Positions 1 to 8,839 are shown, counted from the first letter of the stretch. The stretch is DNA of 64,000 nt from an uncultured Collinsella sp. (GCA_958439425.1 CAUBVH010000012.1:1-64000); one strand, 5' to 3'. The notes: generated from the sequence alone by a model not told the origin. A program made the numbers and translations.

Positions 1-1
1 C

Positions 2-454
2 GGCCTTTCCACGTGGCTTTCCGGCGCCGGATTTGCCGGCAACACCACCCTGGCGGACGCAGCCATCAAGTTGGTCGTCACAGCGCTTACCCTGGGCGCG
101 GGCTTCCAAGGCGGCGAGGTCACGCCCCTATTTGGCATCGGTGCGGCGCTCGGCGGCTGGATCGGTTGCCTCGTCGGAATCGACCCCAGCTTTCTGGCAG
201 CGCTGGGTATGCTCGGCGTGTTCTGCGCCGGCCTCAACGTGCCCATCACCACCTGCATGATGGCCATCGATCTGTTCCACGGCACGGCCGCCGGGTTCTT
301 TGTCATCGTGGCCTTTATCAGCTATCTCGTCGGCGGCCACCGCGGCGTGTACCCCGCCCAGCGCATCATCTCACCCAAGCGTCGTTCGCTTATTGTGGAT
401 GAGGGCGGTACGGTAGCGGATGCTATCGAGCGCCACAACGACCTGATAGAGTAG
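2..454 (+). CDS. ClC-type anion channel/antiporter, C-terminal part (5' end outside window)
   Basis: The frame is open from base 2 and ends at 454, giving about 150 residues of a membrane protein whose start lies before the window. A glycine-rich segment with the motif GGEVTPLF near residues 37-44 of the visible part aligns with the GxFxP anion-pathway region of ClC proteins. The GEVTP variant is what I associate with the SycA-like ClC subgroup. Hydrophobic helices follow, then a short soluble tail, and I see no CBS domain. The role is probably chloride or fluoride movement across the cytoplasmic membrane. The family call is firm; the ion is not determined. Confidence 0.85.
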   Translation, partial: GLSTWLSGAGFAGNTTLADAAIKLVVTALTLGAGFQGGEVTPLFGIGAALGGWIGCLVGIDPSFLAALGMLGVFCAGLNVPITTCMMAIDLFHGTAAGFFVIVAFISYLVGGHRGVYPAQRIISPKRRSLIVDEGGTVADAIERHNDLIE

Positions 455-541
455 ACGTAAATATTCGCCGTGCAGCCACAATCGGGGGCAATTCGACCTG
501 AGCGCGACCGCACCGTCACGTCATACGCCGGGAGTCGCCCC

Positions 542-1504
542 ATGCACGCAACTGATTTTGGTCGCACGCTCATCATCGCCAACCCCGCCGCCCAATCGGG
601 TGCGGCGCGCGAGGTCGCTGAGCGCCTGCAGCGCTTTTTGGACATGACCGCGCGCGCATCCCAGTTTGACCTGGTGCTGACCGAGCGCATGGGACACGCC
701 AAGGAACTTGCCACACGGGCCCAAGGATACCGCACGGTTATCGCACTCGGCGGCGACGGCGTGATCCACGAGGTCGTCAACGGCTTGATGGCGCAAGAAG
801 AGGCGGTCCGGCCCGCCCTTGCCGTCCTGCCCGTGGGCTCCGGCAACGATTTTGCCCAGACGCTCGGCATCGACGATTTCTCCGGCAAGGACTTTGGCGC
901 GCTGCTCACCTGCGAGCTGCAGCGTCAGGACATCGGGCGCATTCGCTCGTGGAGCCCTGCGAGCGGCAACGGCGAGGCGATCGTTGAGTACTACGACCAG
1001 ACGCTTTCGGTCGGCATCGATGCCGCCATCGGCCTTGGCACCACCGAGCTGCGCAAAAAGACGGGCCTCACTGGCGCTCCACTCTACACCCTATCGGGAC
1101 TTGAGCAGTTTGGCCTGCGCTACCGCAACTACCCCATGACCATCAGTTTTGATGGCGCACCAGCCGAGCGCGTGAGGGCGATCATCATGGCGATTCAGCT
1201 GGGCCCCACGTATGGCTCGGGCTATCGCATCTGCCCCGATGCCGACCCCTGCGACGGCATGCTCGACGTCTGCTACGCATGCGGCCCTGTCCCTCGCGCG
1301 GTCGCCTTGCCCATGTTCCTTTCGGCCAAGGACGGCCACCATACCAAGTTGCCGCCGGTTCGCATGCGCCGCTGCCGCCATGTTGAGCTCACCTTTGAGG
1401 AGCCCGACTACCCCATCCAGGCCGACGGCGAGCCCATCGTCGCCTCGCGCATCGAGGTCGACGTCCTTCCCGCCGTCCTCGAGGTCTGGCACCCGGCCCG
1501 CTAA
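542..1504 (+). CDS. Diacylglycerol/lipid kinase family protein (YegS/DagK-like)
   Basis: A 320-residue protein of the ATP-NAD/diacylglycerol kinase fold. The nucleotide-binding GGDG motif is at residues 70-73 and a second conserved GSGND motif at 99-103. The family phosphorylates lipids such as diacylglycerol or undecaprenol-type substrates at the membrane; the substrate here is not visible. The reading frame is open further upstream, but I chose the ATG at 542 because GGAG lies seven bases before it and the kinase domain begins directly after. It is 87 bp downstream of the ClC gene on the same strand. A long palindrome begins nine bases after its stop. Confidence 0.85.
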   Translation: MHATDFGRTLIIANPAAQSGAAREVAERLQRFLDMTARASQFDLVLTERMGHAKELATRAQGYRTVIALGGDGVIHEVVNGLMAQEEAVRPALAVLPVGSGNDFAQTLGIDDFSGKDFGALLTCELQRQDIGRIRSWSPASGNGEAIVEYYDQTLSVGIDAAIGLGTTELRKKTGLTGAPLYTLSGLEQFGLRYRNYPMTISFDGAPAERVRAIIMAIQLGPTYGSGYRICPDADPCDGMLDVCYACGPVPRAVALPMFLSAKDGHHTKLPPVRMRRCRHVELTFEEPDYPIQADGEPIVASRIEVDVLPAVLEVWHPAR

Positions 1505-1512
1505 CCCAACCT

Positions 1513-1581
1513 AAGTTGCGGTGAAATAGGGACTGTTTATGCAGCAAAAGCCACAAAACAGTCCCTATTTCACCGCAACTT
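1513..1581. repeat. Intergenic palindrome, family A copy 1
   Basis: A 69-nt inverted repeat with arms of about 25 bp (left arm 1513-1537, right arm 1557-1581) around a 19-nt centre. The arm begins AAGTTGCGGTGAAATA. No T-run follows on either strand, so it is not a typical Rho-independent terminator, although it lies between two convergent genes. The same outer arm reappears at 22341-22408 with a different centre. Confidence 0.85.
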
Positions 1582-1590
1582 ATGAGGAGG

Positions 1591-1971
1591 CTATTCGTCG
1601 CTGCCCGGTTTGCGACGGTTGGCCTTTTTAATGGCGTTGAAGTGCTTGTCATTGAGCCTGCGCTGGCGTGAGCGCTGAGGCACCTTGGTCTTTACGCGTC
1701 GGCGCGGTGGACGCCCGCGACGCTCAAGCTCAGCGCGCAGCTTACGCAGGCAGCTGCTACGGTTTTGGAACTGACTGCGGCTCTCGCGCGCTGTCACGGT
1801 AATCCCCGAAGGGATATGTTTCATGCGTACCGCCGAGTCCGTCGTGTTCACGCCCTGTCCGCCCGGACCTGTCGCGCGAAACACCTGCACCTCGCAATCG
1901 CGCGCCAACTCCTCGACCGACATCTCGGCATAGCGCGCATACTCGCGCCATCCCATCTTGTTCTCATCCAT
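1591..1971 (-). CDS. Release-factor-like peptidyl-tRNA hydrolase domain protein (ArfB/YaeJ type)
   Basis: A 126-residue basic protein built around the class I release factor catalytic domain. The GGQ motif is at residues 37-39 within GPGGQGVNTT, and the C-terminal half is rich in Arg and Lys. Family members hydrolyse peptidyl-tRNA, often to rescue stalled ribosomes, with the basic tail lying in the empty mRNA channel. There is no codon-recognition domain, so it is not RF1 or RF2. An upstream in-frame ATG at 1989 exists, but GGGGAGGTG sits directly before the ATG at 1971, which I take as the start. Whether it rescues ribosomes or is a C12orf65-like relative is not decided by sequence alone. 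Confidence 0.8.
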   Translation of the reverse strand: MDENKMGWREYARYAEMSVEELARDCEVQVFRATGPGGQGVNTTDSAVRMKHIPSGITVTARESRSQFQNRSSCLRKLRAELERRGRPPRRRVKTKVPQRSRQRRLNDKHFNAIKKANRRKPGSDE

Positions 1972-1994
1972 ATCAACACCTCCCCTCATAAAAA

Positions 1995-2025
1995 ATGTGA
2001 CAAAGGGAAAGTCCCTTTGTCACAT
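1995..2025. repeat. Perfect 14-bp-arm palindrome
   Basis: Arms 1995-2008 and 2012-2025 pair perfectly around a 3-nt centre; each arm contains TGACAAAGGG. It lies between the start of the release-factor-like gene and the stop of xpt. On the minus strand it is followed by a short T-run (TTTTT opposite 1990-1994), so it may end xpt transcription. It differs in sequence from the family A palindromes. Confidence 0.75.
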
Positions 2026-2052
2026 CGCATACCAATCGCTTGTGTTGCGCGC

Positions 2053-2631
2053 TTAGGCGAAGGTGATCTCGCCGGTATCGCAGTCCATATCGGCGATGCG
2101 GGCTAGGCTCTCAACGCGGAAGCCGCGCTCGCGGAGCTTATCGCCACCGCCCTGGAAGCCCTTCTCCACCGCAATGCCAATACCGGACACCTCGGCACCC
2201 GCAGCCTCGCAGATCTTGATAAGGCCCTCGAGCGCGCAGCCGTTGGCCAAAAAGTCGTCGATGATCAGGACCTTGTCGCCCTCGGACAGGAAGCGCTTGC
2301 CGACGATGACCGGGTACTCCTTCTGCTTGGTAAAGGAGTAGATGGTCGTGGCATACTGCTCGCCGTCAAGGTTGATGGACTGGGCCTTCTTGGCAAAGAC
2401 CACCGGCACGCCGCCAAAATGCTGGGCTGCAATGCAAGCCATGCCAATGCCCGAAGCCTCGATCGTCAGGATCTTGTTGATCTCGACACCCTCGAACAGA
2501 CGGGCCCACTCGGCGCCCATGTGGTCGAACAGCTCAACGTCGCATTGGTGGTTGAGGAAGGCATCAACCTTAAGGACGTTACCGGCCTTTACGATGCCGT
2601 CATGGCGAATACGATCCTCAAGCTCCTGCAT
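2053..2631 (-). CDS. xpt: Xanthine phosphoribosyltransferase
   Basis: A 192-residue type I phosphoribosyltransferase that converts xanthine and PRPP to XMP in purine salvage. The PRPP-binding loop VLIIDDFLANG is at residues 121-131. The N-terminal half, with INKILTIEASGIG near residue 51, matches Xpt rather than Hpt or Apt. Length is normal for Xpt. In many Firmicutes xpt follows a guanine riboswitch; I looked at 2632-2790 and found no purine-riboswitch core. A palindrome with a T-run at 1990-2025 is the likely transcript end. Confidence 0.93.
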   Translation of the reverse strand: MQELEDRIRHDGIVKAGNVLKVDAFLNHQCDVELFDHMGAEWARLFEGVEINKILTIEASGIGMACIAAQHFGGVPVVFAKKAQSINLDGEQYATTIYSFTKQKEYPVIVGKRFLSEGDKVLIIDDFLANGCALEGLIKICEAAGAEVSGIGIAVEKGFQGGGDKLRERGFRVESLARIADMDCDTGEITFA

Positions 2632-2791
2632 GGCGCAACCCCTTCTCGCGGCAACGATACCGCGCGATTAATAAACGTTGTTCGATAGTCTACCACGGAC
2701 CGACCCCCGACCGCCCCACAAGCCGTATCGCACCATAAAGCTGCAAGACCAGTAGACAGGCCCGATTCGTGGCAGACAGCCTCCCAACACG

Positions 2792-4096
2792 CTAATGCCG
2801 GGTGCGCGTCCTCACCAAACGTACCAATGTGAGCGCAAAGCCCACGGTAGCAACGGCCATCAGCACGTAGAATACCAAACGGAAGCCAAAGAGGAACACG
2901 TCCGGACGACCCGCCACATAGCTCGTGACCGTCTTGCCCATCGCCGCGCTCGTCTGTCCATACAGGATGCGCGACGCCGCCGTAATACCCAGCGCTATGC
3001 CCGCATAGCGCGCCAAGCTGCTCAAGCTGCCCGCAAAGCCAAGCGCCTCACGCGGAGCCGAACCCATATACAGCGAATTATTGGGACTCTGGAAGATCGA
3101 CGTGCCGCACGACATAAACGCAACGCAGCACACGATCATCAAGATGGAAGAGTGCTCGTCAAGCGTGCTCACCGCAAAGAGGCCGCACACGTACACGCCC
3201 AGGCCAACGGCCGTGGGCGCTTCACAACCAACACGGTCGGACACCGAGCCCGAAAGCGGGCCCACAAAGGCATTCACGACCGGCATCGCCAAAAACAACA
3301 GGCCGGAGATATCGGAGCTAAAGCCGTGGGCGTCCTGAAAGTAGAACGGCAGCACAAACTCGGAGGCACCGATACCCACGAACACGATAAGCATGCAAGC
3401 CAGGTTAATCGTGAAAACCGAGCTCGCAAAGCAGCGACGCGCCGCCTCTGTCAACGGCATAGGGCGTTCGCCAGCCTCCGGCTTCACATGCGGCAGTGTG
3501 TAAAGCCCCACGATAAACGAGATGACGCCAATGGGCAGATTGATAAGGAAGATGCTCTCCCAGGGAAAGCTCGCCACCAGCACGCCGCCGAGCACGGGGC
3601 CGCACATCATGCCAAGAGCCACAAAGGTCGCCAGAATGCCCATGGCACGGCCGCGCTCACGCGCCGGAAACGACTCGGTGATGATGCCCATATTGTTGGC
3701 CATCGCGGCGGCACAGCCAATGCCCTGCACGAAACGCGCCAAGATAAGCACCTCAAGCGAAGCCGAAAGCCCGCAAAGCAACGAGCCACCCGTAAAGACG
3801 ATTACACCAAGCTGGAACACATTCACCTTGCCGCGCACATCGCCCAAGCGGCCAAACGGCAGCATGGCGACGCACGTCGCGAGCAGATACACCGAGCTCA
3901 CGAGCTGAATGCGGTCGAGACCCACCCCCAGCTCCTTTTGCATCACTGGGAGCGCCACCGTCACGATGCTCGCATCCAGACACGCCATAAAGGTCATGAC
4001 GAGCACGGTGAACAGAATCGCCCATTTATTCTTACCGTGGGTGTCGCCCTCTAGGGCAATGTGTTCGCGGCGCAGCTGCTCGGCAGTTTTCTCCAT
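2792..4096 (-). CDS. MFS drug-type transporter (DHA2/EmrB-QacA-like)
   Basis: A 434-residue integral membrane protein with about 12-14 predicted helices. The segment FMACLDASIVTVALPV in the first helix, and GRLGDVRGK in the loop between helices 2 and 3, are the hallmarks of the drug:H+ antiporter 2 group of the major facilitator superfamily. It probably exports a hydrophobic compound using the proton gradient; the substrate is unknown. A longer in-frame start lies at 4123, but AAGGA is placed five bases before the ATG at 4096. It follows metY on the same strand and is separated from it by a clear terminator, so it is likely a separate unit. Confidence 0.88.
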   Translation of the reverse strand: MEKTAEQLRREHIALEGDTHGKNKWAILFTVLVMTFMACLDASIVTVALPVMQKELGVGLDRIQLVSSVYLLATCVAMLPFGRLGDVRGKVNVFQLGVIVFTGGSLLCGLSASLEVLILARFVQGIGCAAAMANNMGIITESFPARERGRAMGILATFVALGMMCGPVLGGVLVASFPWESIFLINLPIGVISFIVGLYTLPHVKPEAGERPMPLTEAARRCFASSVFTINLACMLIVFVGIGASEFVLPFYFQDAHGFSSDISGLLFLAMPVVNAFVGPLSGSVSDRVGCEAPTAVGLGVYVCGLFAVSTLDEHSSILMIVCCVAFMSCGTSIFQSPNNSLYMGSAPREALGFAGSLSSLARYAGIALGITAASRILYGQTSAAMGKTVTSYVAGRPDVFLFGFRLVFYVLMAVATVGFALTLVRLVRTRTRH

Positions 4097-4120
4097 GTAT
4101 ATCCTTTCTATCGTGCAACG

Positions 4121-4170
4121 CAAAAACGGGACCCCAATCGCCTACAAACGGACACGATCGGGGTCCCGCC
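4121..4170 (-). terminator. Rho-independent terminator of metY
   Basis: Read on the minus strand, a GC-rich stem (GCGGGACCCCGATCG with its partner CGATTGGGGTCCCGT) closes a loop of about 17 nt and is followed by a T-run. It lies just after the stop of metY. Confidence 0.85.
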
Positions 4171-4237
4171 TACGGAATCGGAACTATGAGGACGTCGTCA
4201 GCCGAAAAGCCGTCCCACGCCTCGCACGCACGCTAGC

Positions 4238-5521
4238 CTAGCACTGCTCGAGCGCCTGCTCAAGGTCGGCAATCAGATCGGCCGTGTCCTCAAGGCCGCA
4301 CGACAGGCGCACCATGTCGGCGGAGATGCCGCAGGCGATGAGCTCCTCGTCGTTCATCTGGCGATGGGTGGCGTTTGCCGGGTGCAGGCAGCAGGTGCGA
4401 GCATCGGCCACGTGCGTGGCAATCTGGGCGAGCTTAAGACTCTTCATAAAGGTCTCGGCCGCCGCACGACCACCGGTAAAGCCAAAGCTCACGACGCCGC
4501 AGGTACCGTTGGGCATGTACTTCTGAGCCATGTCGTAGTACTTGTCGCCCTCCAGGCCCGGATAGCTCACGAAGCGCACCTTGGGATGGCCCTGCAGGAA
4601 CTTGGCGACCGCCAGACCGTTCTCGCAATGGCGCGGCATACGCACGTGCAGGCTCTCGAGCGAGCTGTTCAGGAAGAACGCCGCTTGCGGGTTCTGCATG
4701 GGGCCGAGGTCGCGCATGAGCTGAGCGGTTGCCTTGGTAATGAAGGCACCCTCGCGACCGAACTTCTCGGCATACGTCACGCCGTGGTAGCTCTCGTCGG
4801 GCGTGGTGAGACCCGGGAACTTATCCGCATGGGCCATCCAGTCAAACTGGCCGTGGTCGACGATCACGCCGCCCAGGTAGGCAGCATGTCCATCCATGTA
4901 CTTGGTGGTGGAGTGCGTGACGATATCGGCGCCCCACTCAAAGGGACGGCACATCACGGGTGTCGGGAAGGTGTTGTCGACCATCAGCGGCACGCCGTGG
5001 TCATGTGCGGCCTTGGCAAAGCGCTCAATATCGAGCACGGCAAGGGCGGGGTTGGCGATCGTCTCGCCAAAGACGAGCTTTGTGTTGGGCTGAAAGGCAG
5101 CCTCCAGCTCCTCATCGGTGCAGTCGGGGGCGACGAACGTGCAGGTCACGCCCATGCGGCCCATGGTGTGGGCGAGCAGGTTATACGTACCGCCGTAGAT
5201 GGCAGAGCTCGCGACCACATGATCGCCGGCACCGGCCACGTTAAAGATCGCGAGGAAGTTCGCAGCCATACCCGAGCTCGTGAGCATCGCAGCGGTGCCG
5301 CCCTCCATCTCGCAGATCTTGGCGGCAACCAGATCGCACGTGGGGTTCTGCAGACGGCTGTAGAAGTAGCCCGACTCCTCCAGGTCAAACAGCTTGCCCA
5401 TGTGCTCGGACGTGTCGTATTTCCACGTGGTGGACTGGTAGATGGGCACCTGACGCGGCTCGGCATCTCCCGGGTGATAGCCGCCCTGAACACATGTGGT
5501 ACCGATGGTCTGCTCGCTCAT
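4238..5521 (-). CDS. metY: O-acetylhomoserine sulfhydrylase
   Basis: A 427-residue PLP enzyme of the Cys/Met metabolism family. It makes homocysteine from O-acetylhomoserine and sulfide, the direct-sulfhydrylation route to methionine. The PLP-binding lysine is K207 in STTKYMDGH, and the conserved SSGMAA segment is near residue 82. The length and the N-terminal TTCVQGGYHP fit MetY rather than the shorter cystathionine gamma-synthase/MetB group. AAGGGAG precedes the ATG. I found no SAM riboswitch or T-box in the 200 bases upstream, so its control is not apparent. A terminator follows. Confidence 0.93.
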   Translation of the reverse strand: MSEQTIGTTCVQGGYHPGDAEPRQVPIYQSTTWKYDTSEHMGKLFDLEESGYFYSRLQNPTCDLVAAKICEMEGGTAAMLTSSGMAANFLAIFNVAGAGDHVVASSAIYGGTYNLLAHTMGRMGVTCTFVAPDCTDEELEAAFQPNTKLVFGETIANPALAVLDIERFAKAAHDHGVPLMVDNTFPTPVMCRPFEWGADIVTHSTTKYMDGHAAYLGGVIVDHGQFDWMAHADKFPGLTTPDESYHGVTYAEKFGREGAFITKATAQLMRDLGPMQNPQAAFFLNSSLESLHVRMPRHCENGLAVAKFLQGHPKVRFVSYPGLEGDKYYDMAQKYMPNGTCGVVSFGFTGGRAAAETFMKSLKLAQIATHVADARTCCLHPANATHRQMNDEELIACGISADMVRLSCGLEDTADLIADLEQALEQC

Positions 5522-5751
5522 ATCTAGCTCCCTTGCCTGGGTTTTAGTTTATTCGGTTCACGATACCGCTACCCTGCACCCCTCTCAACCCATCCCCAAG
5601 GTAGGTTATGAGACAAATTGATCCGGGGCATTTATCTCAAGCCTTGGACATTTGCTCGATAGATAAAAATGAGGCATCCATGAAGCTCTCGATGATTACA
5701 CGCACCGTCACGGGTACCATAGGCGGGTACACCGTGACCAAGGAGACAACG

Positions 5752-6198
5752 ATGAAGCAAATCGATACGGCCCAGCTCGACATCAACGCCTGTCAGGCTC
5801 AGGCTGCCGAATACCACGCCCGTGGCTTTAACTGCGCGCAGGCCGTCGCCTGCACGCTCGCACCTGCCGTCGGACTCGACCCCCAGGTCGCCTTTACCCT
5901 CACCGAGGGCTTTGGCGCCGGCATGGGCGGCATGACCGAAACCTGCGGCGCCATCTCGGGCGCCGTGGCCATCATGGGCTTCGTGATGAGCGACGGCATG
6001 GAAAACCCCAAGACCAAGGGCCAGACCTACAAGCTGTCGCGCGAAATCGCCAAGCGTTTTGGCGAGAAGAACACGACGACCGTCTGCGGCACGCTCAAGG
6101 GCATCGGATCGGATAAGGGTCCGCTCCGCAGCTGCCCCGGTTGCATCGACGATGCCATCGAGATCGCCTGCGATGTGCTAAAGCAGCTCGCCGAGTAG
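5752..6198 (+). CDS. C_GCAxxG_C_C family protein
   Basis: A 148-residue cytoplasmic protein with the spaced cysteine/glycine pattern that names the family: NCAQAV near residue 26, ETCGAISGA near 65, VCGTLKG near 114, and RSCPGC near 128. The cysteines suggest metal or redox-cofactor binding, and members are sometimes found near selenium or redox genes; the biochemical role is unknown. The open frame starts earlier at 5608, but AAGGAGA lies just before the ATG at 5752. A small hairpin (about 5708-5740) overlaps the leader, and I cannot assign it a function. Confidence 0.8.
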   Translation: MKQIDTAQLDINACQAQAAEYHARGFNCAQAVACTLAPAVGLDPQVAFTLTEGFGAGMGGMTETCGAISGAVAIMGFVMSDGMENPKTKGQTYKLSREIAKRFGEKNTTTVCGTLKGIGSDKGPLRSCPGCIDDAIEIACDVLKQLAE

Positions 6199-6215
6199 AC
6201 GGCATCAACATAAAA

Positions 6216-6262
6216 CGACGGCCGGCGCGCTTGGGATCCATCCAAAAGCACGCCGGCCGTCG
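6216..6262. terminator. Bidirectional hairpin between convergent genes
   Basis: Perfect 12-bp arms (CGACGGCCGGCG and its complement) enclose a loop of about 23 nt between two converging genes. The A-run on the left gives a T-run on the minus strand, so it most likely ends yigZ and perhaps also the plus-strand gene. Confidence 0.7.
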
Positions 6263-6265
6263 CCG

Positions 6266-6904
6266 TCAGAACTCGGCAAATTCGGGAGCGCCGACCTCGA
6301 TCTCCTCGCGTCCCGCCATAAGCTCGCGCATCTTGGCGCAAAATGGCTCCTGCTCCCCCGCCTTAAACACCAAGTGAAGTGTAACGGTATCCGCGTAATC
6401 GGTATCCGAAACCTTGGCACCCGAATCCTGCGCCAAGCGAAGCACCTGCTCATACTGTGGATAGGCCACATACACGTCAACCGGCACGACGCTTGTCATC
6501 TCGACGATCTGCCCGGCCTCCTGAGCCGCGGCCACCGCCGCCTGCGTCGCCGCGGTATAGGCGCGTACCAATCCACCAGGCCCCAACAGCGTGCCGCCAA
6601 AATAGCGCGTCACCACGCAGCAAACATTTTTGAGCCCCGCGCCGCGCAGCACCTCGAGCGTCGGCATGCCACTCGTGCGGCTCGGCTCACCGTCATCGCT
6701 TTGACGTTCGCGTCCATCGACCAAAATCCACGCGGGAACATTGTGTCGAGCGTCGTAATGACGCTTGCGAACCATCTCGATAAAGGCATTCGCCTCATCC
6801 TCGGACTCAATATGGACCAGCTGAGCAATAAACCGACTCTTGCGGTCCACAAACTCGCCCGAAGCCTCAATATTCGATTGCAAAGTAAAATAGCTGTCCA
6901 ACAA
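6266..6904 (-). CDS. yigZ: YigZ/IMPACT family protein
   Basis: A 212-residue member of the UPF0029/IMPACT family. The N-terminal domain carries the family signature around residues 95-125 (VTRYFGGTLLGPGGLVRAY), followed by a ferredoxin-like DUF1949 domain. Bacterial members are of uncertain function; the eukaryotic relative Impact modulates translation stress signalling. The start codon is TTG, with GAGGGG five bases before it; no ATG is available nearby in frame. It stands alone between a convergent gene and the divergent edge of the RNase P RNA gene. Confidence 0.88.
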   Translation of the reverse strand: MLDSYFTLQSNIEASGEFVDRKSRFIAQLVHIESEDEANAFIEMVRKRHYDARHNVPAWILVDGRERQSDDGEPSRTSGMPTLEVLRGAGLKNVCCVVTRYFGGTLLGPGGLVRAYTAATQAAVAAAQEAGQIVEMTSVVPVDVYVAYPQYEQVLRLAQDSGAKVSDTDYADTVTLHLVFKAGEQEPFCAKMRELMAGREEIEVGAPEFAEF

Positions 6905-6989
6905 AGCCCCTCAATAGAATAAAGCGCAGCAACAAACAGCCTCAATAATACGGCAAAGGCCGTACCGATTGTCAGGGTAACAAAAATGC

Positions 6990-7348
6990 CAAGTGGGCCT
7001 GTAAGCCGGGTTCTGTCGTGAACGGTCATTTATCTTGTCTGCACGTTACCGTGCAGCTCCACGCACGCTACCCGAACGCGGACCGGGCCGGCCCATAGCG
7101 TTCCTATTCGCGCTTGCTCCGGATGGGGCTTGCCAAGCCGCCGTGTTGCCACGACGCTGGTGGTCTCTTACACCACCGTTTCAGCTTTTCCCTTTACGCC
7201 TTGCGGCGCAGGTGGGAGTCTTCTTTTCTGCGGCGCTTTCCGTCGGATCACTCCGCCCGGCCGTTAGCCGGCATCCCGCCCTCTGGAGCCCGGACTTTCC
7301 TCACGCGTGCTGCAAGCAGCACATCGCGCGACCGTCTGGCCCACTCAG
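6990..7348 (-). ncRNA. rnpB: RNase P RNA (type A)
   Basis: Catalytic RNA of ribonuclease P, which trims the 5' leader of tRNA precursors. On the minus strand the 5' region contains the hallmark GAGGAAAGTCCGGGCTCC, and the 3' end contains ACAGAACCCGGCTTACAGG. The terminal segments GAGTGGGCC and GGCCCACTT pair to form helix P1, which sets the ends. The length of about 359 nt is normal. Ends are estimated from P1 and are accurate to a few bases. Confidence 0.95.
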
Positions 7349-7357
7349 CAGTGCAAG

Positions 7358-7385
7358 AGTGTAGCACACCGTCGCCGCAGGCAAT
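7358..7385 (-). promoter_or_regulatory. Candidate rnpB promoter
   Basis: On the minus strand TACACT (opposite 7358-7363), with TG one base upstream, forms an extended -10. ATTGCC lies 16 bases further up as a weak -35. The expected start falls a few bases before helix P1 of rnpB. Confidence 0.5.
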
Positions 7386-7614
7386 GGCACAACACAAGCG
7401 TTCGACACGATAAACCAAGAACCACGCTATGCAGTACAATAGACTTGTCGATGGGCAACGTCGTCAGTCGAGACGCGACCGCGCTCCGCACCCCTCCGTC
7501 TACTCGGTGCGTTCCCGCCTCCTCCCCGAGGCGGGATGTCGGCATATTTTATGCACCGACAACCAAATAGCAAACAAATAGCCCGGCATCATCGTGCACC
7601 ACAGCTGCAAATGC

Positions 7615-7652
7615 AAAAAGGGACCCGTCCATTGCGGACGGATCCCTTAAAA
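7615..7652 (-). terminator. Rho-independent terminator of rpsA
   Basis: On the minus strand the arms AAGGGATCCGTCC and GGACGGGTCCCTT close a 5-nt loop followed by a T-run. It lies about 20 bases after the rpsA stop. Confidence 0.85.
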
Positions 7653-7672
7653 CAAGTGATCGTCAAACCGAT

Positions 7673-8839
7673 TTACTCGGCGTCGGTCTCCTCGTCCTTC
7701 TTCTCGGAAGGCAGCGGGGTGACCTCAATCTCGACGCCCAGAGTCTCAGCAGCGGACTTCATGGACAGGGAGATACGACGACGGTCGAGGTCGATCTCCA
7801 TGACCTTGACCTGAACCTTGTCGCCCACGTGGGTGACCTGAGAAGGCTGATCGACGTGCTTGTTGGCCATCTCGGAGATGTGCACCAGGCCCTCGATGCC
7901 CTCGCCCAGGTCGACGAAAGCGCCGAACGGGACAAGCTTGGTCACAGTGCCCTCGACGATAGCGCCGACGGGGTACTTCTTGACCAGTGCGCGCCACGGA
8001 TCCTCGGTGGTCTGCTTGAGACCCAGGGAGATACGCTCGCGGTTGAGATCGACGTCGAGAACCTCGACCTCGACCTCCTGGCCGACCTTGACAACCTCGG
8101 AAGGATGGTTGACGTGGTTCCAGGAGAGCTCGGAGATGTGGATGAGGCCGTCGATGCCGCCGAGGTCGACGAAGGCGCCGAAGTCGACGATGGAGGAAAC
8201 AGTGCCCTGGAGACGCATGCCAGACTTGAGCTTGGACAGGATCTCGGAGCGCTCGGCCTTACGGGACTCCTCGAGCACGACGCGACGGGAGAGGACGACG
8301 TTGTTGCGGTTGCGGTCCATCTCGATGACGCGGGCCTCGATGCGGGTACCCATGTAGGAGGTGAGGTCCTTGACGCGACGGAGGTCGACGAGGGAAGCGG
8401 GCAGGAAGCCACGCAGGCCGATGTCGAGGATCAGGCCGCCCTTGACAACCTCGATAACCTCGCCCTCGACGTTCTCGCCGGAGTTGAACTTCTCCTCGAT
8501 GCGGTTCCAAGCACGCTCGTACTCGGCACGCTTCTTGGACAGGACCAGACGACCGTCCTTGTCCTCCTTCTGGAGAACCAGAGCCTCGATGGGATCACCG
8601 AGTGCAACGATGTCTGCAGGGTTAGCGTCCTTGCGGATGGACAGCTCGCGGACCGGGATAACGCCCTCGGACTTGAATCCGATGTCAACGAGCACCTCGT
8701 CATGCTCGATCTTAACGACAGTGCCGTTAACGAGATCGCCCTCATCAAAGTCGGTAATCGTACCGTCGATGAGGTTGTTCATCTCCTCCTCGTTGACATC
8801 GTCAAGAGAGAAAATGGACGAGTTCTGAATCTCACTCAA
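7673..8839 (-). CDS. rpsA: 30S ribosomal protein S1
   Basis: A 388-residue RNA-binding protein with four tandem S1 (OB-fold) domains, at roughly residues 35-105, 120-187, 205-275 and 290-362. Each contains the VDIG/VDLG-type strand followed by GLVHISE or a variant. This four-domain form is typical of Actinobacteria and Firmicutes, against six in E. coli. It binds mRNA at the small subunit to help initiation. The start is TTG at 8839 with AAAGGGG about 11 bases upstream; no better start is visible. It is transcribed divergently from the HAD gene. Confidence 0.93.
   Translation of the reverse strand: MSEIQNSSIFSLDDVNEEEMNNLIDGTITDFDEGDLVNGTVVKIEHDEVLVDIGFKSEGVIPVRELSIRKDANPADIVALGDPIEALVLQKEDKDGRLVLSKKRAEYERAWNRIEEKFNSGENVEGEVIEVVKGGLILDIGLRGFLPASLVDLRRVKDLTSYMGTRIEARVIEMDRNRNNVVLSRRVVLEESRKAERSEILSKLKSGMRLQGTVSSIVDFGAFVDLGGIDGLIHISELSWNHVNHPSEVVKVGQEVEVEVLDVDLNRERISLGLKQTTEDPWRALVKKYPVGAIVEGTVTKLVPFGAFVDLGEGIEGLVHISEMANKHVDQPSQVTHVGDKVQVKVMEIDLDRRRISLSMKSAAETLGVEIEVTPLPSEKKDEETDAE

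Noticed and set aside
2632..2791. Possible guanine riboswitch upstream of xpt
   Set aside because: None of the conserved purine-riboswitch junction bases were found.
2795..4054. Plus-strand 419-codon frame over the MFS gene
   Set aside because: It is the antisense shadow of a clear transporter gene; it is rich in His/Arg/Gln/Ala and matches no family.
5522..5751. Possible SAM riboswitch or T-box upstream of metY
   Set aside because: No SAM core or T-box sequence was seen on the minus strand; only a small hairpin lies on the plus-strand side.
7035..7439. Several short frames on both strands
   Set aside because: They lie inside or beside the RNase P RNA gene, which explains the sequence.
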